64,000 nucleotides of DNA, taken from positions 868,001 through 932,000 of the forward strand of contig CAVVYW010000006.1 of NCBI GenBank assembly GCA_963752605.1, written 5' to 3'. Of the stretch, positions 16,439-26,639 are shown one piece after another (positions within the stretch are counted from its first letter, which is position 1; each line of letters opens with the position of its first letter). Origin of the DNA: CAVVYW01 sp963752605 (GTDB taxonomy: Bacteria > Actinomycetota > Thermoleophilia > Solirubrobacterales > 70-9). The translations under genes were made by a program, and so were the position numbers. Under the pieces are notes generated by a model. It was not told the origin of the DNA, searched no databases, and saw only the letters and a list, made by a program, of their open reading frames with translations.

Positions 16439-16819
16439 ATGCCGGCCAAACGCAACGACGCACGCCGCTCGTCCTGCGCAATCGCGTGCACGCTCGACGT
16501 CGTGGGCGACAAGTGGTCGCTGCTCGTCGTGCGCGACCTGCTTCACGGCAAGAGCACCTACGGCGAGCTGCTCGATTCGCCCGAGCGCATTCCGACCAAC
16601 ATCCTGGCGGACCGGTTGAAGCGCCTCGAAGACGCCGGCGTCGTCGTCAGTGCGCCCTACCAGGAGCGGCCGGTGCGCTACGCCTACTCGCTCAGCGACA
16701 AGGGCATGGCGCTCGGCGAAGTGCTGCTGGCCATCGTGCGTTGGGGCAAGAAGCATGTGCCGGGCACCCGCGTGCTCGACCCGCCGCGTGCGAGCGGCAC
16801 GAAGCGGCGCGCCGCATAG
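16439..16819 (+). CDS. HxlR-family winged-helix regulator
   Basis: 126-aa MarR-like regulator. Family features are CxxxCTLDVVGDKWSLLVVRDLL near the N-terminus (C13 and C17), RIPTNILADRLKRLE and the wing RPVRYAYSLSDKG. ATG 16439 is preferred over a TTG at 16403 because AAAGGA lies at proper spacing and the TTG falls inside the operator. The two N-terminal cysteines could sense electrophiles or oxidants, as in YodB-type members; that is inference. Confidence 0.9.
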   Translation: MPAKRNDARRSSCAIACTLDVVGDKWSLLVVRDLLHGKSTYGELLDSPERIPTNILADRLKRLEDAGVVVSAPYQERPVRYAYSLSDKGMALGEVLLAIVRWGKKHVPGTRVLDPPRASGTKRRAA

Positions 16820-16911
16820 CCGTGCCGCGGCATGCTGCGCTCGTCGCCGCCTGCGCCTATAGTCGAACGAGCCGGAAGCGTGAGCGCCGGCGAATCGACA
16901 GGAGATGGCGC

Positions 16912-17916
16912 ATGCGCATGTTCTGGAAGTTCCTGCTCGCCGCGTGGTGTGTCGCCTTTGCCGTGCCCGCAGCGGCGCAGGCCTACCCGAGCAAGCCGAT
17001 CCGCATGCTGGTCGGCTTCGCGCCGGGCGGCACCAACGACATCCTCGCGCGTGTCATCGCGCAACGCCTGAGCGACGCGCTCGGCCAGCCGGTCGTGGTC
17101 GACAACAAACCCGGCGCGACCGGCGTGATCGCGGCCGAGATGCTCGCGCGCGCGGCCCCCGACGGGCACACGCTGATGCTCGGCTCGACCGGGTCGCAGA
17201 CGATCGTGCCGGCGCTGCAGAAGCTGCCGTACGACCCCGTGAACGACTTGCTGCCGGTGAGCCTGGTCGGCATGGCCGGCCTCGTGCTCGTCGTCAACCC
17301 GAACGTGCCGGCGAATTCGGTGCGCGAGCTCATCGAGCTGGCGCGTTCCAAGCCCGGCAGGCTGACCTACGCGTCGTCGGGCAACGGCAGCACGTTGCAT
17401 TTCGGCGGCGAGTTGTTCAAGGTGCTCGCCGGGGTGCACATCGTTCACATTCCCTACAAGGGCAACGCGCCGGCGCTCACCGACGTGATCGGCGGCCAGG
17501 TCGACATGACGTTCTCGGCGGTGCCGCCCGCGCTGCCGCACGCGAAGGCCGGCAAGCTGCGCATGCTCGGCGTGTCCACCGTCACGCGCATGCCCGGCCT
17601 CGAGAACGTGCCGACCATCGCCGAAGCCGGCGTGCCGGGCTACGAGATGTCGACCTGGTACGGCGTGTTCGCGCCGGGCGGCACCCCTGCCGCGATCGTC
17701 GACCGACTGGCCGGCGAGATCACGAAAGCGGTCAACGAGCCGCAAGTGCGCGAGCAGTTCCTGGCACAAAGCGTCGAGCCGAAGGCCAACACGCCGGCAG
17801 ATTTCCGCAAGCTGGTGAACGACGAAATCGTGAACTGGACGAAGCTCGTCAAGTCGTCGAACATCCGAGCGGACCGAGCTGACGCCTGGCGCCTGGCGCA
17901 ACACCCTAGACGATGA
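16912..17916 (+). CDS. Bug-family tripartite tricarboxylate transporter receptor
   Basis: 334-aa periplasmic binding protein of the TTT/Bug family. Signal peptide FWKFLLAAWCVAFAVPAAAQA, then family signatures YPSKPIRMLVGFAPGG, GKPG-like KPGATGVIAAE and VPTIAEAGVPGYE. Start ATG 16912 has AGGAG nearby. No TctA/TctB membrane genes are adjacent, as is common for the many orphan Bug proteins of Burkholderiales. The last 11 bases overlap the convergent GGDEF-EAL gene. Confidence 0.92.
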   Translation: MRMFWKFLLAAWCVAFAVPAAAQAYPSKPIRMLVGFAPGGTNDILARVIAQRLSDALGQPVVVDNKPGATGVIAAEMLARAAPDGHTLMLGSTGSQTIVPALQKLPYDPVNDLLPVSLVGMAGLVLVVNPNVPANSVRELIELARSKPGRLTYASSGNGSTLHFGGELFKVLAGVHIVHIPYKGNAPALTDVIGGQVDMTFSAVPPALPHAKAGKLRMLGVSTVTRMPGLENVPTIAEAGVPGYEMSTWYGVFAPGGTPAAIVDRLAGEITKAVNEPQVREQFLAQSVEPKANTPADFRKLVNDEIVNWTKLVKSSNIRADRADAWRLAQHPRR

Positions 17917-20146
17917 TGTCGGGCGGCGGGCTCGCCGCCGGCACCTGCGCCAGCCAGCGCGCTGCGAACTGGTCGGCCGTCACCGGCCTGCTGAACAGGT
18001 AGCCCTGCACCAGATCGCATTCGTGCTCGGCAAGAAACGCGAGCTGCTTGTCGGTCTCGACGCCTTCGGCGACGACCGACAGGCCGAGTCCCTTGCCCAT
18101 GCGGATCGCGGCGATGACGAGCGCGCAATCGTCGGGGTCGGAGCCAACGTCGCGCACGAAGCTGCGATCGATCTTCAGCACATCGAACGGGAAACGCTTC
18201 AGGTATGACAGCGACGAATAGCCGGTGCCGAAATCGTCCATCGCGAGCCCGACGCCGAGCCGGCTCAGCGCGATCAGCGTCTCGCCGACCTCGGGCTGGT
18301 TGCGAATCAGCAGGCCCTCCGTGACTTCGACCTGCAACGAGCTGGCCGGTAGCGCATGCGTGGACAGGCATTCGTTCACGGTGGCGAGCAGCCGGTCGCC
18401 GCGAAACTGGCGCGGCGACACATTGACCGCCATGCGCAGATCGGTGCGACCCGCTTCGCGCCACGCGCGCAGCTGTGCGCTCGCGGTGCGCAACACCCAG
18501 TCGCCGATCTGGACGATGAGCCCGGTGTGCTCGGCCACCGCGATGAACTGATCGGGCTCGACGCGCCCGTAGTCGGGGCTCTGCCAACGCAGCAGCGCCT
18601 CGGCGCCGACGAGCCTGCGCGTCGCCGTCGCGATCAGCGGCTGGTACATCAACTGGAACTCGCCGCGCTGCAGCGCGCTGCGCAGCCGGCGCTCGATCGT
18701 GAGGCGGCGCACCGAGCTGTCGTGCACCTGCTGGTTGAAGTAGCGGTAGGTGTTGCGCCCCGCGTCCTTCGCGTCGTACATCGCGAGGTCGGCGTTGCGC
18801 AACAGCATGTCCGGGGTGTCGCCGTCTTCCGGATACACCGCAAGCCCCATGCTCGGCGTGACGACGACCTCGCTGCCGCCGATGTCGAAGGAATCGGCGA
18901 AGGCGTGCAGGATCTTGTCGGCCACCGCCTCCGCGTCTTCGGGCAGGCGCAGGCCGCCGACGATGACGAGGAACTCGTCGCCGCCGTGGCGCGCCACCGT
19001 GTCCTCGGCTCGCACAGCAAGACGCAACCGGCGTGCCGCCTGCACCAGCAGCGTGTCGCCGTGCTGATGCCCGAGCGTGTCGTTGACCTTCTTGAAATCA
19101 TCGAGGTCCAGAAAGATCAGCACGACGTGGGTGTCGCCACGCTCCGCGCTGAGGATCGCCTGCGACAGCCGATCGATCGCGAGCATGCGGTTGGGCAGCT
19201 CGGTGAGGCTGTCGTACTGCGCCTGGTGCTGCAGCCGGCGCTCGGCATTGCGACGCTCTTCGACTTCGAGCAGCAACTGCGCGTTGGCGCGGTGCAGCTC
19301 GCGCGTGCGCGCCTCGACGCGGTACTCGAGCTCGTCGTGCGCCGAGCGCAGCGCGTTCTCGCGCGCCAGCACTTTTTCCTGCATCGTGTTGAACGCCGCG
19401 CCGAGCTCGGCCAGCTCGTCCTCGCCGCGAATCGTGATCGGATGATCGCCCTGCCCTTCGGCGATATAAGTCGCCGCATCGCGCAGCCGCGATAAACGAC
19501 CCGAGACCGAACGCGCCAGCAGCCCGATCCAGATCGCCAGCACCGCGAGGCCGATCACCGACGTCGCCATGAACCACCGGCGCTGGCTGCCGTGCGTTGC
19601 CAGGGCCTGATCGAATGCCTCGCTCGCGCGCAGCTCGGTGCTTTCGGCCATCTGCTTGAGCGTGCGCGACATCGCCTTGAAGCGCGGCGCCGACTCGAAG
19701 GTCGAAATGCGCTGCACCGCGTCGAGCTCCATCTGGCTCGCATGGCGCACAATGTTCTTGAGGTCGTTCTGGTACAGGCGCCAGTGCTCCTCGAGCGCAC
19801 TCGCATCGGCCGGTTTTTGCCCCTTCAGCTCGCCGAGGAAACTGGCGAGGTCGCGATCGAAAGCATTACGTTCGGCGCTCAGCATCTCGAGCTGGCCGGA
19901 CACTGCAAACAGGTCGACGAGCCGCGGCAGCTCGATCTCGAGCACGCGGATGTGGCTGATCTGCGATTGCAGCCGATTCAGCTGCGCCAGCGGCCGCACC
20001 TGCGCGGTCAGCGTGCCTTCGAGCCGGCTCGAGGCGTCGCGAATGATGTGATTGCCGACCAGCAGCAGTGCCAGCACCAACAGCCCGGCGCCGGCAAAGC
20101 TGATGAACAGCTTCGTGCTCAGTTTGAGCCGGCTCGGCGCGGTCAT
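17906..20146 (-). CDS. membrane GGDEF-EAL cyclic-di-GMP sensor enzyme
   Basis: 746-aa protein that can make and break cyclic-di-GMP. Order: cytoplasmic leader, TM1 (~12-32), a helical periplasmic domain (~35-190), TM2 (~192-212), HAMP, a coiled coil (~265-305), GGDEF domain with intact GGDEF at 388-392 and an RxxD inhibitory site (R379-D382), then EAL domain with E516-A-L and DDFGTGYSS at 637-645. Both catalytic halves look active. It starts 31 bases after the stop of a periplasmic binding protein gene, which suggests that the binding protein feeds ligand information to the periplasmic domain. Confidence 0.93.
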   Translation of the reverse strand: MTAPSRLKLSTKLFISFAGAGLLVLALLLVGNHIIRDASSRLEGTLTAQVRPLAQLNRLQSQISHIRVLEIELPRLVDLFAVSGQLEMLSAERNAFDRDLASFLGELKGQKPADASALEEHWRLYQNDLKNIVRHASQMELDAVQRISTFESAPRFKAMSRTLKQMAESTELRASEAFDQALATHGSQRRWFMATSVIGLAVLAIWIGLLARSVSGRLSRLRDAATYIAEGQGDHPITIRGEDELAELGAAFNTMQEKVLARENALRSAHDELEYRVEARTRELHRANAQLLLEVEERRNAERRLQHQAQYDSLTELPNRMLAIDRLSQAILSAERGDTHVVLIFLDLDDFKKVNDTLGHQHGDTLLVQAARRLRLAVRAEDTVARHGGDEFLVIVGGLRLPEDAEAVADKILHAFADSFDIGGSEVVVTPSMGLAVYPEDGDTPDMLLRNADLAMYDAKDAGRNTYRYFNQQVHDSSVRRLTIERRLRSALQRGEFQLMYQPLIATATRRLVGAEALLRWQSPDYGRVEPDQFIAVAEHTGLIVQIGDWVLRTASAQLRAWREAGRTDLRMAVNVSPRQFRGDRLLATVNECLSTHALPASSLQVEVTEGLLIRNQPEVGETLIALSRLGVGLAMDDFGTGYSSLSYLKRFPFDVLKIDRSFVRDVGSDPDDCALVIAAIRMGKGLGLSVVAEGVETDKQLAFLAEHECDLVQGYLFSRPVTADQFAARWLAQVPAASPPPDIIV

Positions 20147-20177
20147 TCGAGCCTTTCGCGGACCGGCGCGGCCACGC

Positions 20178-21641
20178 TCACTGCCCCGCCTCGGTCGTGG
20201 CCGGATAGAGCTTCTTGAACGCGTGCCAGTGCGAGATCTGCTTGGAGCGTCCGTATTCCTCGGTGATTGCTTCCCACTCGCGGGCCGTCTTGGCCATCGC
20301 CTCCTTGGCGGTGAGCTGTCCGCGCGCCGCGAGCCAGATGTTGGTGCCCAGCGCCGCCATGTACCGGCTGTCGCCCGGCAGCCCGGTGCCCGAAGGAGCA
20401 GTGAACGGCAATTCGGCTTTCAGTACCTCGAGCGGCTGCGGCGTGTACAGCGCGCGCACACGCTCGTCGAGCAGATCGCTGTAGCGGTACGGGTCGGCGA
20501 TGCCGTTGGCCGCCACCGAGCGCGACGAGTTGTCCGGGTCGGTAAGCCACATCGCGAACAGGAACGCGAGCGTCTTGTTCGGCGCGTTCGCCGGCACCAC
20601 GAGGTTGTTGCCGTAGATGAACTGCGTGCGGCGCACCAGCCGATCGCCGACAAGCTGGCCCGGGATCGGCAACGCGATGAACTTGTCCTTGATCGCCGAT
20701 GCCTCGCTGCGCGAGATCTTCGCCGTGGCGACCGTGAGCACGGTCGCGAACGCGTTGCCGCGGATGAAAAACGGCAGCGTGTAGCTGTAGTCCTTGCCGT
20801 CTTCGAGACTTTGCGGCGGCGAGTACGGCACCGTCGCGATGTAGCTTTCGGTCGCCGCCACGCCGGCCGGCGAATTGATCAACGGCCGCATCTGGTCGTC
20901 GAAAAGGTAACGGTTGGGAGCGGCCGCCGACAGATAACGCGGCAGCCAGTACATCCAGCCGGTCAACCTCTCGCGCGGCTCGGTCGAGCCGTAGAAGCCG
21001 TCCTTCGGACGGTGAAAGAACTCGACGAGTTGCTGGTACTCGGCCCATGTCTTCGGCGCCTTCAGCTCGCGCCCGTGCTTGTCGCGAAAGCGCGCGCGCT
21101 GGGCCTCGTCCTCGAGCAGGTCGCGGCGCACGAACAACAACGCGATGTCGAAGTCCGCCGGGATCGCGACGATGCGCTCGCCGAAGTAAGCCTGGTGCCG
21201 CAGCAGCATGTAGCCGTTGCCGGTGTCCTCCGAAAGCGAGAAGCCGTGGCGCTGCAGCAGCGGCGTCAGGTCCTCGATCAGCCCGTTGTGGTAGAGGTCA
21301 GGGTATTCGTGCGTGCGCGCGATCGTCAGATCGATGTCCGTTCCGCGCCGGATGTACTCCAGAGAATCGAGTTGCGGCATCACGCTCGCATCGATCAGGA
21401 TGCCGGTGAGCTTCTCCCAGTCGCGCTGCAGCTCGTAGTCGCGACCGAGGAACGAAACCATGTTGCCCTGCTTGGCGCGCATGCGCAGCATCGTGCCGGG
21501 CTTGATCTCGCCGCGCGCGATCATCTGCTTGACGGCAGCGATCGCGCGGTCGGCTTGCTCCCCCGCCTGCGCCGGGATTTGCGGCGTTCCCAGCACCGCC
21601 GAAGCACACAGTGCGGCAAACACCTTGACGCCGCGTCGCAT
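20178..21641 (-). CDS. extracellular solute-binding protein (family 1-like)
   Basis: 487-aa periplasmic ligand-binding protein. A signal peptide (MRRGVKVFAALCASAVLGTP, cut near AQA-GE) precedes a two-lobed type II binding fold (PQLDSLEYIRRGTDIDLTIA; TWAEYQQLVEFFHRP; NNLVVPANAPNKTLAFLFAM). No ABC permease or ATPase genes are near. Its operon partner is the GGDEF-EAL protein, so a signalling rather than transport role is likely. Compare the known NspS-MbaA pair of Vibrio; the ligand here cannot be deduced. Confidence 0.85.
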   Translation of the reverse strand: MRRGVKVFAALCASAVLGTPQIPAQAGEQADRAIAAVKQMIARGEIKPGTMLRMRAKQGNMVSFLGRDYELQRDWEKLTGILIDASVMPQLDSLEYIRRGTDIDLTIARTHEYPDLYHNGLIEDLTPLLQRHGFSLSEDTGNGYMLLRHQAYFGERIVAIPADFDIALLFVRRDLLEDEAQRARFRDKHGRELKAPKTWAEYQQLVEFFHRPKDGFYGSTEPRERLTGWMYWLPRYLSAAAPNRYLFDDQMRPLINSPAGVAATESYIATVPYSPPQSLEDGKDYSYTLPFFIRGNAFATVLTVATAKISRSEASAIKDKFIALPIPGQLVGDRLVRRTQFIYGNNLVVPANAPNKTLAFLFAMWLTDPDNSSRSVAANGIADPYRYSDLLDERVRALYTPQPLEVLKAELPFTAPSGTGLPGDSRYMAALGTNIWLAARGQLTAKEAMAKTAREWEAITEEYGRSKQISHWHAFKKLYPATTEAGQ

Positions 21642-21940
21642 GGAAATCCCCTCTTCCTTCGCCCGACCCTTCCGTTGTTGGCATCAGCCGTGCCGGGATC
21701 GGTCGCGTCAATGTGCTTGACTTGGCGGCGTATGGCAAGAGAGGTGAAACCGCCGGCTCGACGCGCGGCCGGCCGGTGTGTGAAAGCCCCGGAATGACGG
21801 CCGTGTCTCCGGGGAAATGTGACAGTCGTGGTCGCCGCGACCTCAGCGCTGGCCGTGCGCTCTGTTCGATTGGCGCGCTGCATCACGCCGCTGCCCGGGC
21901 GTCATCTTGCCGGCGCCCGGGATCTCGCGCTCGATTCCGG

Positions 21941-22216
21941 TCAGGGCTTGTAGAAGTACGGGTCGAGCACCGTCACCTCGGTGATGCGACCCACCGGCAA
22001 GCCGTTGCGGTCGGCCACGCGGCGGATGAGCTCGGGCGACGGTGCGTCGTAGATGCAGTAGGTCTGCTTCCGGTCGAGGGTGACGTACGAGTGAATCCAC
22101 GTCACACCTTGCTCGGCGTTGTTCGCGATCACTGTGGCGACCATCTTTCGGCCTTCGTCGGTGATCGGGATCGAAAGACCGTCCGGAAAGCTGCGTTCGA
22201 TGAGGTAACGGGGCAT
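21941..22216 (-). CDS. DUF4242-family small protein
   Basis: 91-aa protein starting MPRYLIERSFPDGL, with the family pattern of a ferredoxin-like fold (GVTWIHSYVTLDRKQTYCIYDAPSPE). Pfam describes related proteins as nickel-binding, but this is not shown for this one. GGAAG precedes ATG 22216. It lies 137 bases downstream of, and on the same strand as, the large LuxR-type regulator; the two may be linked. The 299 bases between this gene and the start of the binding-protein gene at 21641 hold nothing I can identify beyond a probable promoter region. Confidence 0.8.
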   Translation of the reverse strand: MPRYLIERSFPDGLSIPITDEGRKMVATVIANNAEQGVTWIHSYVTLDRKQTYCIYDAPSPELIRRVADRNGLPVGRITEVTVLDPYFYKP

Positions 22217-22353
22217 GGTGCTTCCTTTCGAGATGAGTGCTGACGCACGAACGATCGTTCCGTGGTCACTGCGCCGAGGCTGCTCGGCGGCGTGTGCGCA
22301 CACGGTGAACCAAAGGTAGGCCCGGGAGGCGGCGCCGCCTAGGGCGGACTTGC

Positions 22354-24960
22354 CTACTTTGCGCGCACCGCTTGCCCAATTTGGCGCGTCAGTCCGGCCT
22401 GATGGGCGCGGTGCACGGCCTCGGTGCGGGAGTCGACGCCGAGCTTTGCGTACGCCGCCGCGACGTGGTGATCGATCGTACGCACCGACCGGCACAGCCG
22501 CTCCGCGATTTCCGCATTCTTCAAGCCGTCGCACAGCAGCAGCAACACTTCGAGCTCGCGTGAGGTCAAGCCGAAGGGATGTGCTTGTGTCGAAGGCCGT
22601 GCGCCGCGCGGCAACCGTGCGCCGGCATCGCGCAAGCGCTGGCGCAGCGTGTCGGCCGCCGGCTTCGCGCCGAGCCGCTCGAAGATCGCCAGGGCCTCGA
22701 TCTGCGCAGCGCTGTCGCCGTCGGCGAGTGCACGCGCCTGTTCGTAGGGGCAGCCCAGTCGCTGCCACTCTTCGGCGGCTTCGCACCAGCGCCCGCCGAT
22801 CTGCAATGCGTACGGCGGCGCGCACACCGCTTGTGTGGCGACCGGCACGCCGCCGCGCGATGCCCAGAACGCCAGCTCGCCGGTGAACCACGGATGGCGG
22901 CGCTGCATCGCCAGCTCGATCGCGGCCTGCGCCTCGGCGACCATGGCGACCCGGTCGCCGCGCAGGGACGCCGCTTCGGCACGCGCGGCGCGCACCGGCC
23001 CGAGTCGCTGCAACGTGCCGCTGGCGAGCGCCAGCGCGAGCGCCTGATCGAGCACCTCGGCGGCATCGACCTCGCCGCGCCGCACGCGCAGCCGCCCGAG
23101 GGCGATCAGCGCCATGATTCGCGCGGTGGTCGCCGGCCCGGTGCGACGCACCGTATCGCGCGCGCGCTCTTCGGCGGCGTCCCAGCGACCGCGCAGCATA
23201 TCGACGATGGCCATCCACGCCATCGCGTAGTGCAGGTAGAAGTCGATCTCGTGCCGGCCGGCGAAGTCGATCGCGACGCCGAGCCAGTGCTCGGCTTCGT
23301 CGAGATGGAACAGCTCGCCCGCCCCCGAACCGAGATTGATGTAGTTGTTGGCCGCCACCCAGTGGAGATCGCCGGCGAGCGCGAGCCCGATCGCGCGCTG
23401 CATGTGTGCGCAGCCCGCCTTCCAGTCGATGAACATCGTGGCCGCGCCGAGCGTGCCGTGACCGGCGGCCAGCACACGGCGGTCGCCGAAACGCTCGGCT
23501 TCGGCGATTGCTTTCGCAGCCCAGTCGGCGCTGGCCGCGTACTCTCGATTGAGCATGCGCAACTGCGCCTCGACCCAATAGGCGTTGGCGCGTTCCCGGC
23601 ACAGCGGCAACACGTCGAGCAACTCGATCGCGCGCCGATTCGCGGCGTCGGCGTCGGCGTTGCGCAGCGCGAGCACGTCGACCTGCGCGATATGGCTCAG
23701 CGCCGCCGCCTCGCGCAGCAGGTCGCCGTTGCGCCGGTGCAGCTCGATCAGCGTCTGCCAGGCGGCGATCGCGTCGTCGATCTGATCCGTGACCTGGCAC
23801 TCCGCAGCGCAGGCTTCGAGCCACTGCACGCGCAGGCTCTCCGCGGCATTGCTGCCGTGGGCCAGTGCGAGCCGGTAGTGCGCGGCCGACTCGCGGTGCG
23901 CACCGCGCTGACGCGCCTGCTCCGCGGCTGCCGGTGCATGAGCGAGCACCGCCGCGCTGTCGCCGGCGCGCACCGCGTGATGCACGAGACGCGCCGGCGC
24001 CGCGTTGCCGCCCGCCACCAGCACGCGCAGCACGTCGGCGTGCAACGCCTGCGCGACCGGCGCCGCGAGCGAAGACTCGACCGCGACGCGTGCAAGCTCA
24101 TGGCGAAAGCACAGGCTCGACAGGTCGCCGAGCAGCAGGCCGGAATCCAGGCAGGCCTCGATCGTCGCCGCGCTCGGGGCCAGCAGCGTGTCGATCAGCG
24201 AGCGCTCGGCGCGTGCCGGCACCACCGACGCCAGCCGCACCACCGCCTGCGCCTCGCGCGGCGCGCGCGCGTAACGCGCGAGCACGAGGTCCTGCACCGT
24301 GCGCGGCACTTCGATCGGCATGTGGCGCAACAGCTCGGTGACGAAGAACGGGTTGCCCTGGGTCACCGCATACAGACCGGCCGGCGAATGCCCTGCGCGG
24401 CGCGCCAGCGTGTCGACCGCGCCCGGCGACAGGCGCGCAAGCTCGAAGCGCGTGACGAGCGCGGTCGGCAGATCGCCGATCACGCGGCGCAGCGGGTGCG
24501 CGACCGGCACCTCGTCGTCGCGAAAGCTGACGACCAGCAGCGCCGGCACGCTGTCGATGCGCCGGCCGATGAACTTGACGAGGTCGAGCGTCGCGTCGTC
24601 GGCCCAATGCACATCCTCGATCACGAACAGCGTCGCCGTCGACCCGCGGCGCAGCTCGGTGAGCACGGCCTCGAACAACGCGGTGCGGTCGCCGCTGGCG
24701 ATCAGGCCGCGAAAGCTCACGTCGGCGCTGCGCGCGATGTCCTGCAGGGGCGCCAGCGGGTGCGGCGTGCCGAGCGCGTCGCACGCGCCCCACCACAACG
24801 TGACATCGGGTGCGTCGCGCGCCAGCGCCCTGAGCACGCTGGTCTTGCCGATGCCGGCCTCGCCGGCGATCAGCGCGATGCGGCCGCTGCCGCCGGCGAC
24901 GCCACGCAGCGCCGCATGCAACGCGTCCAGCACGTCCTGACGTTCGACCAGCACCCTCAT
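22354..24960 (-). CDS. large ATP-binding LuxR-family regulator (LAL type)
   Basis: 868-aa transcription activator. An AAA/STAND ATPase domain opens the protein with Walker A GEAGIGKTS (33-41) and Walker B TLFVIEDVHWAD (~110-121); the middle ~450 residues are helical TPR-like repeats; the last ~65 residues are a LuxR HTH (LTSRELEVLLLLCDGLKNAE, then RTIDHHVAAAYAKLG). Such MalT-like switches bind an inducer through the repeats. The likely target is the nearby DUF4242 gene or itself; effector unknown. Confidence 0.9.
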   Translation of the reverse strand: MRVLVERQDVLDALHAALRGVAGGSGRIALIAGEAGIGKTSVLRALARDAPDVTLWWGACDALGTPHPLAPLQDIARSADVSFRGLIASGDRTALFEAVLTELRRGSTATLFVIEDVHWADDATLDLVKFIGRRIDSVPALLVVSFRDDEVPVAHPLRRVIGDLPTALVTRFELARLSPGAVDTLARRAGHSPAGLYAVTQGNPFFVTELLRHMPIEVPRTVQDLVLARYARAPREAQAVVRLASVVPARAERSLIDTLLAPSAATIEACLDSGLLLGDLSSLCFRHELARVAVESSLAAPVAQALHADVLRVLVAGGNAAPARLVHHAVRAGDSAAVLAHAPAAAEQARQRGAHRESAAHYRLALAHGSNAAESLRVQWLEACAAECQVTDQIDDAIAAWQTLIELHRRNGDLLREAAALSHIAQVDVLALRNADADAANRRAIELLDVLPLCRERANAYWVEAQLRMLNREYAASADWAAKAIAEAERFGDRRVLAAGHGTLGAATMFIDWKAGCAHMQRAIGLALAGDLHWVAANNYINLGSGAGELFHLDEAEHWLGVAIDFAGRHEIDFYLHYAMAWMAIVDMLRGRWDAAEERARDTVRRTGPATTARIMALIALGRLRVRRGEVDAAEVLDQALALALASGTLQRLGPVRAARAEAASLRGDRVAMVAEAQAAIELAMQRRHPWFTGELAFWASRGGVPVATQAVCAPPYALQIGGRWCEAAEEWQRLGCPYEQARALADGDSAAQIEALAIFERLGAKPAADTLRQRLRDAGARLPRGARPSTQAHPFGLTSRELEVLLLLCDGLKNAEIAERLCRSVRTIDHHVAAAYAKLGVDSRTEAVHRAHQAGLTRQIGQAVRAK

Positions 24961-25122
24961 GTCGATGACCCTTCGGGCTGGACATCATGGCGGAGTCTTT
25001 CGGTACAGCCAATGCAAGCGACCCCCAAGGGCGTGGACTTGAACCAAATGCCGCCGGGCGGCAACCCAGTCGGCATGGCGGCACGCCAGCCTTGGCGCGC
25101 GCCTTGTCGCGGAGTCGTCTTC

Positions 25123-25473
25123 ATGAAGGTTCGCCGCCTCGTACTCGCCGCCATGCTGCTCGCGTTGAGCACGTCGGCCTTCGCGCAGCGCAACGTCTGG
25201 GTCAACGGCCAGCGCATGAGCTCGCAGCAGCTGTCGCAGCTCGATCGTGCGCACTGCGGCCAGGTGCCCAACGGCAGCTACTGGCTGAACCTGCGCACGG
25301 GCGTGTGGGGTTACTGGAACAACCCGCGCCCGCAAGGACACATCGCCGACACCTGCGGACGGCGCTCGGCGGCCGGCGGCCGCGGCCACATCCTCGACCG
25401 CGGGCCTTTCGGCACCTACATGAGCGACGGCCGTTGCTCGTTCGTCAACGGCATACCGGTAGGCGACTGCTGA
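25123..25473 (+). CDS. small exported protein of unknown function
   Basis: 116-aa secreted protein: signal peptide MKVRRLVLAAMLLALSTSAF cut at AFA-QR, then a Cys-containing mature part with four cysteines (AHCGQ, DTCGRR, GRCSF, GDC end) that could form two disulfides, and aromatic motifs (NGSYWLNLRTGVWGYW). No family recognised. A GGAG-like site is at 25111-25114. It stands alone 49 bases before the isocitrate-dehydrogenase-like gene. Confidence 0.7.
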   Translation: MKVRRLVLAAMLLALSTSAFAQRNVWVNGQRMSSQQLSQLDRAHCGQVPNGSYWLNLRTGVWGYWNNPRPQGHIADTCGRRSAAGGRGHILDRGPFGTYMSDGRCSFVNGIPVGDC

Positions 25474-25525
25474 CGCCTCGACGCGATATGCTCGACGCCG
25501 TCGATCCACACGGCGAACGAGCACC

Positions 25526-26557
<1,032 letters not shown>

Positions 26558-26591
26558 GGCGCCGCGCCGCGTACGCAGTACCCACATTGTT

Positions 26592-26610
26592 GTGCGATCG
26601 CAAATCGCAC
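26592..26610. promoter_or_regulatory. inverted repeat upstream of AraC-type sensor gene
   Basis: Perfect dyad GTGCGAT-CGCAA-ATCGCAC, 7-bp arms with a 5-base centre, ending 29 bases before the ATG at 26640. It is in the gap after the isocitrate-dehydrogenase-like gene and is positioned as an operator. Confidence 0.5.
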
Positions 26611-26639
26611 CACACTGCGTCAGCCGACTCCTCGGGCAT

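Noticed and set aside
22579..25473. A 964-aa plus-strand open frame opposite the LuxR-type regulator
   Set aside because: Only the last 116 codons (signal-peptide protein from 25123) look coding; the rest is antisense shadow.
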